Made by a program: the position numbers and the translations under genes. The notes under the pieces were generated by a model. That model searched no databases. It had not been told where the DNA came from and saw nothing but the letters and a program-made list of their open reading frames with translations. A DNA stretch of 64,000 bases from a virus: IMG/VR virus record IMGVR_UViG_3300020463_000001, positions 1 to 64,000 of that record, one strand, 5' to 3'. This document shows, piece after piece, positions 55,082 through 63,154 of this stretch. Position 1 is the first letter of the stretch. Every line of letters begins with the position of its first letter.

Positions 55082-55258
55082 CTATTTTTTCATTCTATCT
55101 TTTTCTTCTTGTAGATAGTTCAAGAGCATTGATACATAGATTTCTCTTTCCCACGGCATCATGTTCTCTAATTCTGTCAGACTATATTTATGGTGTTGCA
55201 TCAATGCGAAGTTCGTCTGATAGAGAGAATATAATGTTTCATGATATAAACCTATACG
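55082..55258 (-). CDS. 51: gp51-like extension, read by -1 frameshift from gp26-like gene
   Basis: 58 codons with no suitable start: RIGLYHETLYSLYQTNFALM then HHKYSLTELENMMPWEREIY, the gp51 pattern (HxYSLTELExMxPWEREIY) of T4-like hub assembly proteins. Its frame is exactly -1 to the gp26-like gene, joined at the heptamer T TTT TTC (55258-55264), four bases before that gene's stop. Expected fusion: 242 + 58 = 300 residues. This mirrors the tail-chaperone G/GT arrangement before tape measures. An independent start at the internal ATG would lose the first 19 residues. Confidence 0.7.
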   Translation of the reverse strand, partial: RIGLYHETLYSLYQTNFALMQHHKYSLTELENMMPWEREIYVSMLLNYLQEEKDRMKK

Positions 55259-55983
55259 AAAAAATCGGTGATTCCTCGTAGTTTAAAGGTATTTGTCCAT
55301 CCACAATCAGGACATTTCACAACTGCATCAGTTACGCACTGAGGCATAGTCTCAAAAAAAGTATTTATCTTCTGAAACTGCATTTGCGACAAAGATTCTA
55401 GAAATTCAGAAACTTCTTCATCATTAGAATCCGCAATATCATAAACTTCATCGCCATCATAGATATATTCGATACAATTTTTTAACATTTTCATTGTATC
55501 TTCAAATGTATTCAGATTCTGAACACCCTTAAGGATTTTAAAATCTGGATACTTCATTATCACACCAATAGTATCTGTTAAATCAATTCTATTTGTATGA
55601 TCCTCATTATTTTCAATTTCAACATTGTCGAGATTGATATCAAATCTAACATCTTTCTCAGTAGTTGATCCGTCTTCGGAACCAGCCGGACAGTCATGTT
55701 TATAATTTAACTGTACGATGTTTCCTACAGACTTACTACGAATGTTGACAAACAAATACTCTATATCAAATGTCGCAAGACTTTCAATCTTTACGCCTTT
55801 GGTAATAATGCAGTTCGCAATAATTTGTTTTGCTGCATCTACTTGTTCTTCAACATCGTCTCCTTCGTTAGCCATCAATAGAATCTTTTCTTCCCTAACC
55901 AAAAAAGGTCTAAACTTGATTTTTTTCTTGGTTGACGGAATTGTAAGATTATAAGTTGGCGTATCTAACTTAGGTAGAGCCAT
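55252..55983 (-). CDS. 26: gp26-like baseplate hub assembly protein (tail chaperone)
   Basis: 243 residues. LDTPTYNLTIPSTKKKIKFR then PFLVREEKILLMANEG is the gp26-type opening, with a C-terminal zinc-knuckle-like VKCPDCGWTNTFKLRGITDF. An earlier HDCPAGS may supply another ligand. It ends DFFV-stop, with a slippery T TTT TTC just before the stop leading into the gp51-like frame. It lies two genes upstream of the tape measure. Probably a chaperone for tape measure/hub assembly. Confidence 0.82.
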   Translation of the reverse strand: MALPKLDTPTYNLTIPSTKKKIKFRPFLVREEKILLMANEGDDVEEQVDAAKQIIANCIITKGVKIESLATFDIEYLFVNIRSKSVGNIVQLNYKHDCPAGSEDGSTTEKDVRFDINLDNVEIENNEDHTNRIDLTDTIGVIMKYPDFKILKGVQNLNTFEDTMKMLKNCIEYIYDGDEVYDIADSNDEEVSEFLESLSQMQFQKINTFFETMPQCVTDAVVKCPDCGWTNTFKLRGITDFFV

Positions 55984-56022
55984 TCTAATCTCCTATAATA
56001 AAAAATAAGTCACTACTATTAT

Positions 56023-56688
56023 TTAGTCTGACTTTCTCCACTTGCGATATGCCATTGTGACAGGTAAACTTGCAATTTCTTCTGATGCGTATGCGTAGGT
56101 TATCTGTCCAATAGAAATCGGGTATGCCTCTTCAAAGGTCACAGAATAATTTGAAAAGTGTTCTAGTCCTTTATCTTCTAAACTTCCAAGTGTTTGTTTA
56201 ACTTTATCTGTTGTAGACTGAGATTCATTTTGATTTGAAGTTCTATCATATGAGTAGAATGTACAGTCTTTGACGATATCATCGTAGTATGACACATATG
56301 CAGTTTTATAACTTATCGCCAAATCCATCCATGCACTGAAGAAATCTCTTTCTTTCAAATTTTTACTTAAATATACATTGAATGACAAATCTTCATATAT
56401 CATTCCGTATGCGGATTTTCTTGGTGGGCCATAATATTGAACTTCTTCTGTAGCGAGTTGTTTGCCAGGCAGTTCTAGATTATCAATCCTTAGAGTCAAG
56501 TTTTCTGTCATTCCATCTCTAAGAGTAGATGGAAGTCCATCTGGATACGGTATACTTAATGCATAAGTATTGGGTATTAATAAGTCATTAGATACTCTAG
56601 AAGTAAAATTGTCTATACTAAATTTTCCTCCTCTTTTGAGGATAGTACCTCCGTAAAGGTTACTACTTGTTGGTGAATTCCCTGCCAT
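56023..56688 (-). CDS. Tail-tube-fold protein (gp19/gp54-like)
   Basis: 221 residues. ELPGKQLATEEVQYYGPPRK, then DLSFNVYLSKNLKERDFFSA and a final AYPISIGQITYAYASEEIAS.. PVTMAYRKW match the tail-tube fold plan (LPG..., YEDLSFxxY, FFxxWM, YP..IG). It could be the tube or a baseplate tube initiator such as gp54; a gp48-like gene is at 59214. Minus-strand tail operon. Confidence 0.75.
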   Translation of the reverse strand: MAGNSPTSSNLYGGTILKRGGKFSIDNFTSRVSNDLLIPNTYALSIPYPDGLPSTLRDGMTENLTLRIDNLELPGKQLATEEVQYYGPPRKSAYGMIYEDLSFNVYLSKNLKERDFFSAWMDLAISYKTAYVSYYDDIVKDCTFYSYDRTSNQNESQSTTDKVKQTLGSLEDKGLEHFSNYSVTFEEAYPISIGQITYAYASEEIASLPVTMAYRKWRKSD

Positions 56689-56690
56689 TC

Positions 56691-57287
56691 TTATCCTCTC
56701 GCGGAATCAGACCAGACTTTACTCGCGCTGGCCTTTTTGAATCTTTGTACTGGAAGGAATATTGCAATATCCCATTCATTTGCGTCTATCGTCACAAAAC
56801 TACTTCTCATATTATTGTATAAGTATCTTTTAATGCATGGTTTAATTGTACTGAACTTACTTGCACCCTGTAAGACTCTGTATGATAAAGCAAGTCTAGT
56901 AGTGGAGTCGTAGTTTTTATTTGTAGCAATATTACTCAGACTATTCATGATCAACATTCTGTTTCTAGGAGATACATAATGCAAATTCATCCCCAGAAAT
57001 CCTCTAGGGAAGTAATCCACTGCGAATATCAACGGAAACTCATCGTAGTACGGCAATTTGTCCTTAAACTTCGGATCGTAATTATAGAAATACATTTTTC
57101 CTATCTGTGGAGTTGCTGCCTTTCTATCTGAGTCAGATAAAAGACTTCTCCTACCCGGCTGTCGGGACAATGCACTTGTTACTGCACTCTGTCTCACCTT
57201 TTTGCTAAACCACTCTCTAGCCGCCGATGAGTTCGGTTGTATACCCTTCTGGGCCAGTCGTTTGAGTAGTGGTCTAAAGTCTGCCAT
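56691..57287 (-). CDS. Conserved tail/baseplate-associated protein, unassigned
   Basis: 198 residues. GKMYFYNYDPKFKDKLPYYD, EFPLIFAVDYFPRGFLGMNL and YVSPRNRMLIMNSLSN are a pattern I associate with conserved structural-cluster proteins of marine T4-like phages, but I cannot fix its T4 equivalent. Basic N-terminus. It follows the P450 gene by 13 bp and is 2 bp from the tail-tube-fold gene. Confidence 0.65.
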   Translation of the reverse strand: MADFRPLLKRLAQKGIQPNSSAAREWFSKKVRQSAVTSALSRQPGRRSLLSDSDRKAATPQIGKMYFYNYDPKFKDKLPYYDEFPLIFAVDYFPRGFLGMNLHYVSPRNRMLIMNSLSNIATNKNYDSTTRLALSYRVLQGASKFSTIKPCIKRYLYNNMRSSFVTIDANEWDIAIFLPVQRFKKASASKVWSDSARG

Positions 57288-57291
57288 GTTC

Positions 57292-57299
57292 TATTTATG
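57292..57299 (-). promoter_or_regulatory. Late-promoter-like CATAAATA
   Basis: Seven of eight bases of the octamer on the minus strand, between the P450 gene and the next gene; it is only 4 bp from the start codon, so its role is doubtful. Confidence 0.35.
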
Positions 57300-57300
57300 T

Positions 57301-58695
57301 TTATTTTCGATAAACTTTCACAGGAAGTTCAGTATAACCTCTGACAAATGATGAAAAAGTGCGTTTCTCTTCTCCTACAACCTCTATTCGATCAAATCTT
57401 TTCATAATTTCTTCCCAGAGAACCTTGAGTTGTAGTTCTGCGGTTCTGTTTCCCATACAACGATGGATTCCAAAACCAAATGATAAATGATTACGAGCAT
57501 TCTCTCTATCAATGATTAGATCTTCTCCATTGGGGAAAACTTCTTCGTCACGATTTCCGGAAAGATACCACATTAGTATCTGGTCATGTTTTTTGATTTC
57601 TTTGTCTCTGATCATGCAGTCATTGTTTGCGGTTCGTCTCATATATGCGAGAGGGGTTTGCCATCTAATAATTTCTGATACCATATTCGGTATCAATCCT
57701 AGATCTCCTTTTAGTTTTTCGTATTCTGACGGAAACAGGTTAAGTCCATGAACACCAGCAGTCATAGAATTTCTTGTAGTATCATTTCCTCCCACAATCA
57801 GTAGAATAAGATTACCTAGAAACTCCATTGGCTCCATATCTTTTGTGTGTTCTCCCTTGACCATCATAGAAACAAAGTCATTTGTGGGTTCTTTCTTTCT
57901 CATTTCCCAGATTTCGGTAAAATACTGAAGACATTCTACTAATTCGTCAATTCTTTGTTGTTCGGTATCGATAATTCCTGCGCCAGGCACTGCAGTCGCA
58001 ACATCAGACCATCGTGTTAACTTTCTGCGTTCTTCGAATGGAAAATCAAAGAGAGTTGCGAGCATTTGTGTAGTCAGTTCAATAGAAACTTTGTCTACCC
58101 AATTAAATGTCTCATCTTCGGGCAAAGAATCTAAAACTGCACCAGTCCTTTCTCTTATCATGGGTTCTAGTCCCATCATACTTCTCATAGAGACTACCGG
58201 AGCAACTGTTCGTCGTTGCAGATCATGTTTGGGCGGATCCATTGCGATAAACAAAGAGATATCTAACGAACCTTCTGGACGGGGACTTCCGACAGGATAC
58301 CCTATTGTTATCATTGGTTCAGAAGAAAACTCTTGGTGATTCATATCAACTTTTTTGATATCATCATATTTTGTCAATGACCAGAATCTTCCAGCAACTT
58401 CTGTCTCATTAAAGTGTATTGGATCTTCTTCTCTAAGTCTTTTAAACATTTCAAGACTTTTGTTTTCTTCAAAGAGTCTATTCCATACTGGGTTGAGTGT
58501 CTCTAGAGGAACATCGTATGCGGAAGGAATTTCACCAGTAAATTCATCTTGTTCTGATCCTGCTCTGGCAAATCCCGCAGCTGCAGCGGATTCTCTTTCT
58601 TCTAGTACCGCATAGTGTTCGCCATCATTGCCATTACTACCGATGACATCCATTCTTTTCTCATCTTCGTCTGTCCACATTGGTTCGTTGCTCAT
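57301..58695 (-). CDS. Cytochrome P450, CYP153-like
   Basis: 464 residues, full length. I-helix GGNDTT (302-307; acid/Thr pair for oxygen activation), ExxR E341-I-I-R344 in MVSEIIRWQTPLAYMRRTAN, and the heme loop LSFGFGIHRCMGNRTAELQL with thiolate Cys413. The ExxR and heme regions and the end (RIEVVGEEKRTFSSFVRGY) are strikingly like CYP153 alkane/fatty-acid omega-hydroxylases. Residues 1-60 are an acidic extension. No ferredoxin or reductase gene is in the window, so host partners are needed. It sits between the gp4-like and tail genes on the same strand, with 14-bp gaps. Confidence 0.95.
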   Translation of the reverse strand: MSNEPMWTDEDEKRMDVIGSNGNDGEHYAVLEERESAAAAGFARAGSEQDEFTGEIPSAYDVPLETLNPVWNRLFEENKSLEMFKRLREEDPIHFNETEVAGRFWSLTKYDDIKKVDMNHQEFSSEPMITIGYPVGSPRPEGSLDISLFIAMDPPKHDLQRRTVAPVVSMRSMMGLEPMIRERTGAVLDSLPEDETFNWVDKVSIELTTQMLATLFDFPFEERRKLTRWSDVATAVPGAGIIDTEQQRIDELVECLQYFTEIWEMRKKEPTNDFVSMMVKGEHTKDMEPMEFLGNLILLIVGGNDTTRNSMTAGVHGLNLFPSEYEKLKGDLGLIPNMVSEIIRWQTPLAYMRRTANNDCMIRDKEIKKHDQILMWYLSGNRDEEVFPNGEDLIIDRENARNHLSFGFGIHRCMGNRTAELQLKVLWEEIMKRFDRIEVVGEEKRTFSSFVRGYTELPVKVYRK

Positions 58696-58709
58696 AATGC
58701 CTCCATATT

Positions 58710-59150
58710 TTAACTATTTAGTTTGGGTAAAATATGTTTTTCGGTGATGATCTTAAAATCCCATCCCTTCATTTCGCAGTATTTCTCTGCGGCCTTCCAT
58801 TTTGCTTCATTGACACCCCAAGTCTTCATCTCATTGATATATCTTTTCTGATTTTTCTTTTTTCTGGGTGGTTTTGTTTCTCGATTTGGTTTGATTTCAA
58901 TCATACTAACTTTATCTTTCGTTTTTACTATAAAGTCTGGATAATATCTATGTATTTTATGATCTATGGGAGACAAATAGGGAATTACAATTTCTTCACT
59001 TGCCCATGAAAGAATGAGGGGATTTCTATCGCAATAGATCATAAATCTTCTCTCCCAACTGGAGCGATACACTATTTTCGATAGATCACCTATGTATTTT
59101 TTGGGATTCTCTGGAGTATATCTACCTTTGTAGGTAAATTTCCGCAACAT
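58710..59150 (-). CDS. 4: Head completion nuclease (gp4/gp50-like)
   Basis: 146 residues (T4 gp4 has 150). KYIGDLSKIVYRSSWERRFM, then HRYYPDFIVKTKDKVSMIEI and KPNRETKPPRKKK give a PD-(D/E)xK-like core (PDF..., EIK), followed by NEAKWKAAEKYC. This pattern is typical of T4-like gp4. Needed for head completion before tail joining. Confidence 0.9.
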   Translation of the reverse strand: MLRKFTYKGRYTPENPKKYIGDLSKIVYRSSWERRFMIYCDRNPLILSWASEEIVIPYLSPIDHKIHRYYPDFIVKTKDKVSMIEIKPNRETKPPRKKKNQKRYINEMKTWGVNEAKWKAAEKYCEMKGWDFKIITEKHILPKLNS

Positions 59151-59162
59151 TCAAAAACCTCA

Positions 59163-59170
59163 TATAAATA
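59163..59170 (+). promoter_or_regulatory. T4-type late promoter TATAAATA for plus-strand baseplate genes
   Basis: Exact octamer 43 bp before the ATG of the gp48-like gene. Confidence 0.6.
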
Positions 59171-59213
59171 ATAGGTGTAAATAATTATTTATAAAAAATA
59201 AAACGGACTAGTT

Positions 59214-60128
59214 ATGGCAGAAGAAACTACACAAACTAAGATGCGTGATACTGTAGAACGGGCGGTCGATAAAGCCAGATCGCCGACCACAAGTCTAAAA
59301 TTTCCTAGTAGGTTGGGAGAAGGGGGTACAGAACTTCAGAGTTTCATAGAATTTAGAATTCTAAAAGAATCTAACACTAGGGAACAGACACAAAAGAAAC
59401 TCATGGAAAGTTTTGGAAGGGGGGGTGAACCCGAAACCCCTGATCCGACAACCACTAAGATAAACACTCGCGTCGAATCTGGTTCAGTGATAAGTCTATT
59501 CATTCCCGAAAATCTTGCAACCCCTACTGCTGCACAGTATGATTCGCAGACAATGGGCTCAATTGGTGGTTCATTGACTAACCTAGTTGGAGGAAGTTTT
59601 GCAGACCTCAAAGATGTCGGTGCCGGAGGAAATATGGGGGCCACTGCGTTAAACGAAGTAGTACAAACAGCGGGCAATCTTCTCGGCGGTGGAGCGGGAG
59701 ATGTTATCAATCAGGCAGTTTTTAACCGAGCCGCAAATGCAGCAAAATATCTACTCTTCAAAGGAATAGATTTTAGAAAATTTCAATTTCAATATAATTT
59801 TGTACCACAAAATTTACAAGAGTCTAAAAATCTTGAAGAAATAATTAAGATATTCAGACAGGCAATGTTGCCAGATATTGTTTCTGTGGGGTTTTATGAT
59901 ATACCGCAATCTTTTCAAATCCAATATGTCATTAAAAAGGCAGATGGAAACCCTGCACCCATAATACATCAATTTAAACCATGCAATCTTGAAGAATGTA
60001 ATGTATCATATGGAGCGAATGGAAGATTCACTTTGACAGAGGCTGGTTATCCTGCTAATATTCAGTTATCTTTGACCTTTTCTGAAAATGAGCAGGTTAC
60101 GAGAAAAGATGTAGACGAAGGATTTTAA
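59214..60128 (+). CDS. 48: Baseplate tail-tube cap protein (gp48/gp54-like)
   Basis: 304 residues. Low-complexity Gly/Ala-rich middle (about 105-180) and a tail-tube-fold C-terminal half: FKGIDFRKFQFQYNFVPQNL, SKNLEEIIKIFRQAMLPD, FKPCNLEECNVSYGANGRFT, EAGYPANIQLSLTFSENEQV. That is the usual gp48/gp54 pattern. First gene of the plus-strand baseplate run. Confidence 0.82.
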   Translation: MAEETTQTKMRDTVERAVDKARSPTTSLKFPSRLGEGGTELQSFIEFRILKESNTREQTQKKLMESFGRGGEPETPDPTTTKINTRVESGSVISLFIPENLATPTAAQYDSQTMGSIGGSLTNLVGGSFADLKDVGAGGNMGATALNEVVQTAGNLLGGGAGDVINQAVFNRAANAAKYLLFKGIDFRKFQFQYNFVPQNLQESKNLEEIIKIFRQAMLPDIVSVGFYDIPQSFQIQYVIKKADGNPAPIIHQFKPCNLEECNVSYGANGRFTLTEAGYPANIQLSLTFSENEQVTRKDVDEGF

Positions 60129-60130
60129 GA

Positions 60131-60676
60131 ATGGCAGGTAAAAGTTTATTTAATAAGGTTCCCTATACAAACTATGACATATTTCTCAACAATAAAAATA
60201 GAGTTGTAAAGAATATATTTAAAGTTGCTCAAGTTGTAGAGAAATATCAAGTAGAACCATCATCTTCATATGAATATATCGTAAAAGACGGAGATACTCC
60301 AGAAATCATTTCTCAGTTATATTATGGTTCTCCTTTATATCACTGGACAATATTAGTATTTAATAATGTAATAAGTTTTTATGACGAATGGCCATTAAAT
60401 TCTTCTGCATTTGCAACCATGATAGCAGAAAAATATGGAGATGTCCTTACTGCAGAAACTACTCCGCACTGTTATGTACATAAAACGAATTCTACAAAAA
60501 TAAGTCCAGAAACTTATAATTTTTTTACCGAAGATTTTGAACGAACACAATATGACTTATATTCTAAGTTTGAATATGAGAATGAACTAAATGAAAAAAA
60601 TAGAGTTATCCGAGTCATAAGAGATGATGTTGTAGATGATTTTGTGAAAGAATATGAAAGAGTTATTAGGTTATGA
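60131..60676 (+). CDS. 53: Baseplate wedge protein gp53
   Basis: 181 residues (T4 gp53 has 196). PYTNYDIFLNNKNRVVKNIF at the start and a LysM-like YIVKDGDTPEIISQLYYGSP followed by LYHWTILVFNNVISFYDEWP are diagnostic. Overlaps the gp27-like gene by 4 bp. Joins wedges in the baseplate. Confidence 0.9.
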   Translation: MAGKSLFNKVPYTNYDIFLNNKNRVVKNIFKVAQVVEKYQVEPSSSYEYIVKDGDTPEIISQLYYGSPLYHWTILVFNNVISFYDEWPLNSSAFATMIAEKYGDVLTAETTPHCYVHKTNSTKISPETYNFFTEDFERTQYDLYSKFEYENELNEKNRVIRVIRDDVVDDFVKEYERVIRL

Positions 60677-61878
60677 AATTTGCTGGCCAGTATGATGTAA
60701 AAAGTTTTAAAGTATATCAAACTGAAGACATGGGAATTGATCTTGGTGGTGTATTTTTAGAATTATCAATTTATGAGAATATATTCTCTCAGAGTCTGTC
60801 TGTTCGGGCAACTATAGTGGATACTTATGATTTTATAAAATTAATACCCATTATTGGTCAAGAGTCGGTAGAATTGGAACTAGAAATGACATCTGAACCA
60901 GAAGAAGAGCCAATAGATCCAATAAAACTAGATTTGGTTATCTATAACATAACTAACATAGAACAAGAAGGAGAAAATATTACTTATGTATTAGATATGA
61001 CAACTAAAGATTTCATTACAAATTTTGAAAAAAGAATTTGCACTGGACACAGAGATGAGAGCTCGTCTTCAATAGTTAAGAGAGTGTTTGGAGAACTAAG
61101 TTCAAAAAAAGAATTAAACATTACTTCAAGTAACGACAGTCAATCTTTAGTAGTACCAAATATGACTCCCTTCAGGGCAATAAATTGGTTGAAAGATAAA
61201 TCATTTTCTGATACTTATTCTGCCCCCTATTATTTTTTCGAAACTGTTAATGAATATAGATTTAAACCTCTTTTGCAGATGGCAGAATCAGAATCTAAAA
61301 GGGAGTATGTTAAAGCAGTTCCAAACACAGAAAATCCCGCTGCAGAGGAAACAAAATTATTAGATTACTCAGTAATATCCAAATTTTCTGTATTGGATAA
61401 TATAACATCCGGAATGTATGCAACAAAGGCAAGAACTGTAGATTTAATAGGAAGAACATATGAACAGTTTGATCATAACTATTGGAAAAATAATTATTCC
61501 CCAAAACTCGCAGAGAATAAATTACAATCAAGTTCTGCATATAATTACTCTCCCACAAATGAATATTTACTTCCGGAAAACTTTCTCAATCCATATCAAC
61601 AGGATAAATTTTACCTACAGTCAAAAGCAAACGAACAAATATTCAAAAACTTTAAAATAAAAATAGATGTTTTTGGTGACAATCGAATTTCTTCTGGTGA
61701 CGTAATTAAATTAGTATTTCCAGAAATATCTCCGCCAGAAGACGAGAGAGGCAGAGAAGAAGATAAACATTATAGTGGAAATTGGTTGATAGTCGCAATA
61801 AAACATACCTTTGGGAAAAGAAACTACACCATGACTATGGAGTTAGTCAAGGATGGTTCCGGAGTCAGTTATGGATAG
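60673..61878 (+). CDS. 27: Baseplate hub protein gp27-like
   Basis: 401 residues (T4 gp27 has 391). Position between gp53 and gp5, the GVFLELSIYENIFSQSLSVR opening, a helical middle (NMTPFRAINWLKDKSFSDTY) and a beta C-terminus (KIDVFGDNRISSGDVIKLVF, GNWLIVAIKHTFGKRNYTMT) fit the gp27/VgrG hub fold. Binds the gp5-like spike. Confidence 0.85.
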   Translation: MKFAGQYDVKSFKVYQTEDMGIDLGGVFLELSIYENIFSQSLSVRATIVDTYDFIKLIPIIGQESVELELEMTSEPEEEPIDPIKLDLVIYNITNIEQEGENITYVLDMTTKDFITNFEKRICTGHRDESSSSIVKRVFGELSSKKELNITSSNDSQSLVVPNMTPFRAINWLKDKSFSDTYSAPYYFFETVNEYRFKPLLQMAESESKREYVKAVPNTENPAAEETKLLDYSVISKFSVLDNITSGMYATKARTVDLIGRTYEQFDHNYWKNNYSPKLAENKLQSSSAYNYSPTNEYLLPENFLNPYQQDKFYLQSKANEQIFKNFKIKIDVFGDNRISSGDVIKLVFPEISPPEDERGREEDKHYSGNWLIVAIKHTFGKRNYTMTMELVKDGSGVSYG

Positions 61879-62716
61879 TCTAATTAACTCCAACCTTATT
61901 TGGTGGCAAGGTACTGTTCAAGATGTCGATGATCCAGAGAAGATTGGACGAGTCAAGGTTAGGATATTTGGATATCATACAGAAGAAGTAGATATCGATT
62001 TATTACCTTGGGCTTCACCGATACTACCAATTACTTCTGCAAGTATTGGTGGTCTTGGAACATCTCCGACTGGTGTAGTTACTGGTGCATGGGTAATTGG
62101 TTTTTTTCGCGATGGGTCTTCTGCAGAAGATCCGATTATATTTGGTACAGTTCCGGGCAAACCACAAAATGAGATAAACAAAGAAAATAAATTTTCTGAT
62201 CCTGCTGGACTTTATCCTACAGAGAATAAAGATTCTTTGTTACCCAATGGTAGTGTTCTTAGGGAATCTGATGTCAATAGACTTGCGACTGGAGACAATA
62301 CTTCAGAGACGATTGTACAGGAAAAGAAGGATTCACTAGACTCAAAGTCAGGAGAACCATCCACACCATATGCGGCAGAATACCCACACAACAATGTAAT
62401 CAGTACTAAGTCAGGTCATCATGTGGAGTTCGATGATACGCCAGGCGCAGAAAGAATACACATCTATCATAAATCAGGAACATTCATAGAAATTCACCCA
62501 GACGGTACTACAGTTAAGAAGTCAAAAAGTGACGATTATGAGATAGTAGAGGGAGATAAGACAGTCCATATTACAGGTAATTATAAGATGATAGTAGATG
62601 GAAAAATTTCTGTTGATGTAGGTTCGTCTGCGGAGTATAAATATGGTGGAACACATAAAGTAAATTCGGGAGGAACTCACACGATTGAGGCCCCCAAACT
62701 AGACTTAAATCCGTAA
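61871..62716 (+). CDS. 5: Baseplate spike protein gp5-like, without lysozyme domain
   Basis: About 281 residues, far shorter than T4 gp5 (575). N-terminal OB-fold domain (WWQGTVQDVDDPEKIGRVKV, WVIGFFRDGSSAEDPIIFGT), an acidic linker, GHHVEFDDTPGAERIHIYHK and a beta-helix tip of short repeats (GDKTVHITGNYKMIVDGKIS). The lysozyme domain of T4 gp5 is absent, as in many marine relatives. Start at 61871. Pierces the outer membrane. Confidence 0.9.
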   Translation: MDSLINSNLIWWQGTVQDVDDPEKIGRVKVRIFGYHTEEVDIDLLPWASPILPITSASIGGLGTSPTGVVTGAWVIGFFRDGSSAEDPIIFGTVPGKPQNEINKENKFSDPAGLYPTENKDSLLPNGSVLRESDVNRLATGDNTSETIVQEKKDSLDSKSGEPSTPYAAEYPHNNVISTKSGHHVEFDDTPGAERIHIYHKSGTFIEIHPDGTTVKKSKSDDYEIVEGDKTVHITGNYKMIVDGKISVDVGSSAEYKYGGTHKVNSGGTHTIEAPKLDLNP

Positions 62717-62722
62717 AACATC

Positions 62723-63154
62723 ATGGCATATTCAAACACATCATCAGAAAATAGAATTGGTTTGCTCGGGGGCGATCAGTATCTAGATATTGATTTGTCC
62801 TTTAAAAGAAACCCTATTACTAACGATGTAATGATGAAAAAAAATGTTAATGCGGTAAACCAGTCATTGAGAAATCTTCTTCTAACAAATAGATTCGAAA
62901 GACAATTCTCTCCATCTTTTGGGGGAAATATATACAATTCTTTATTCGAGCCCCAAGACGAATTTACGGCAAGAGATTTAGAAGATAGAATTTCTAAAAC
63001 TATTACTAACTTTGAAAAAAGAGTTCAAGTTGTGGGTGTTTCCGTAGAATATCCAGAACTCTACCAAAATTCGGCAAAAATACAAGTAGTTTATGTCTTG
63101 ATTGCAACTGATGAGGAAGTGACAACTACATTTACTATAGAGAGAGTAAGATAA
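62723..63154 (+). CDS. 25: Baseplate wedge protein gp25-like
   Basis: 143 residues (T4 gp25 has 132). YLDIDLSFKRNPITNDVMMK, VNQSLRNLLLTNRFERQFSP and GGNIYNSLFEPQDEFTARDL show the gp25/W (sheath initiator) pattern with the core EPR-type loop seen as EPQ. Shares a base with the next gene. Initiates sheath assembly. Confidence 0.93.
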   Translation: MAYSNTSSENRIGLLGGDQYLDIDLSFKRNPITNDVMMKKNVNAVNQSLRNLLLTNRFERQFSPSFGGNIYNSLFEPQDEFTARDLEDRISKTITNFEKRVQVVGVSVEYPELYQNSAKIQVVYVLIATDEEVTTTFTIERVR

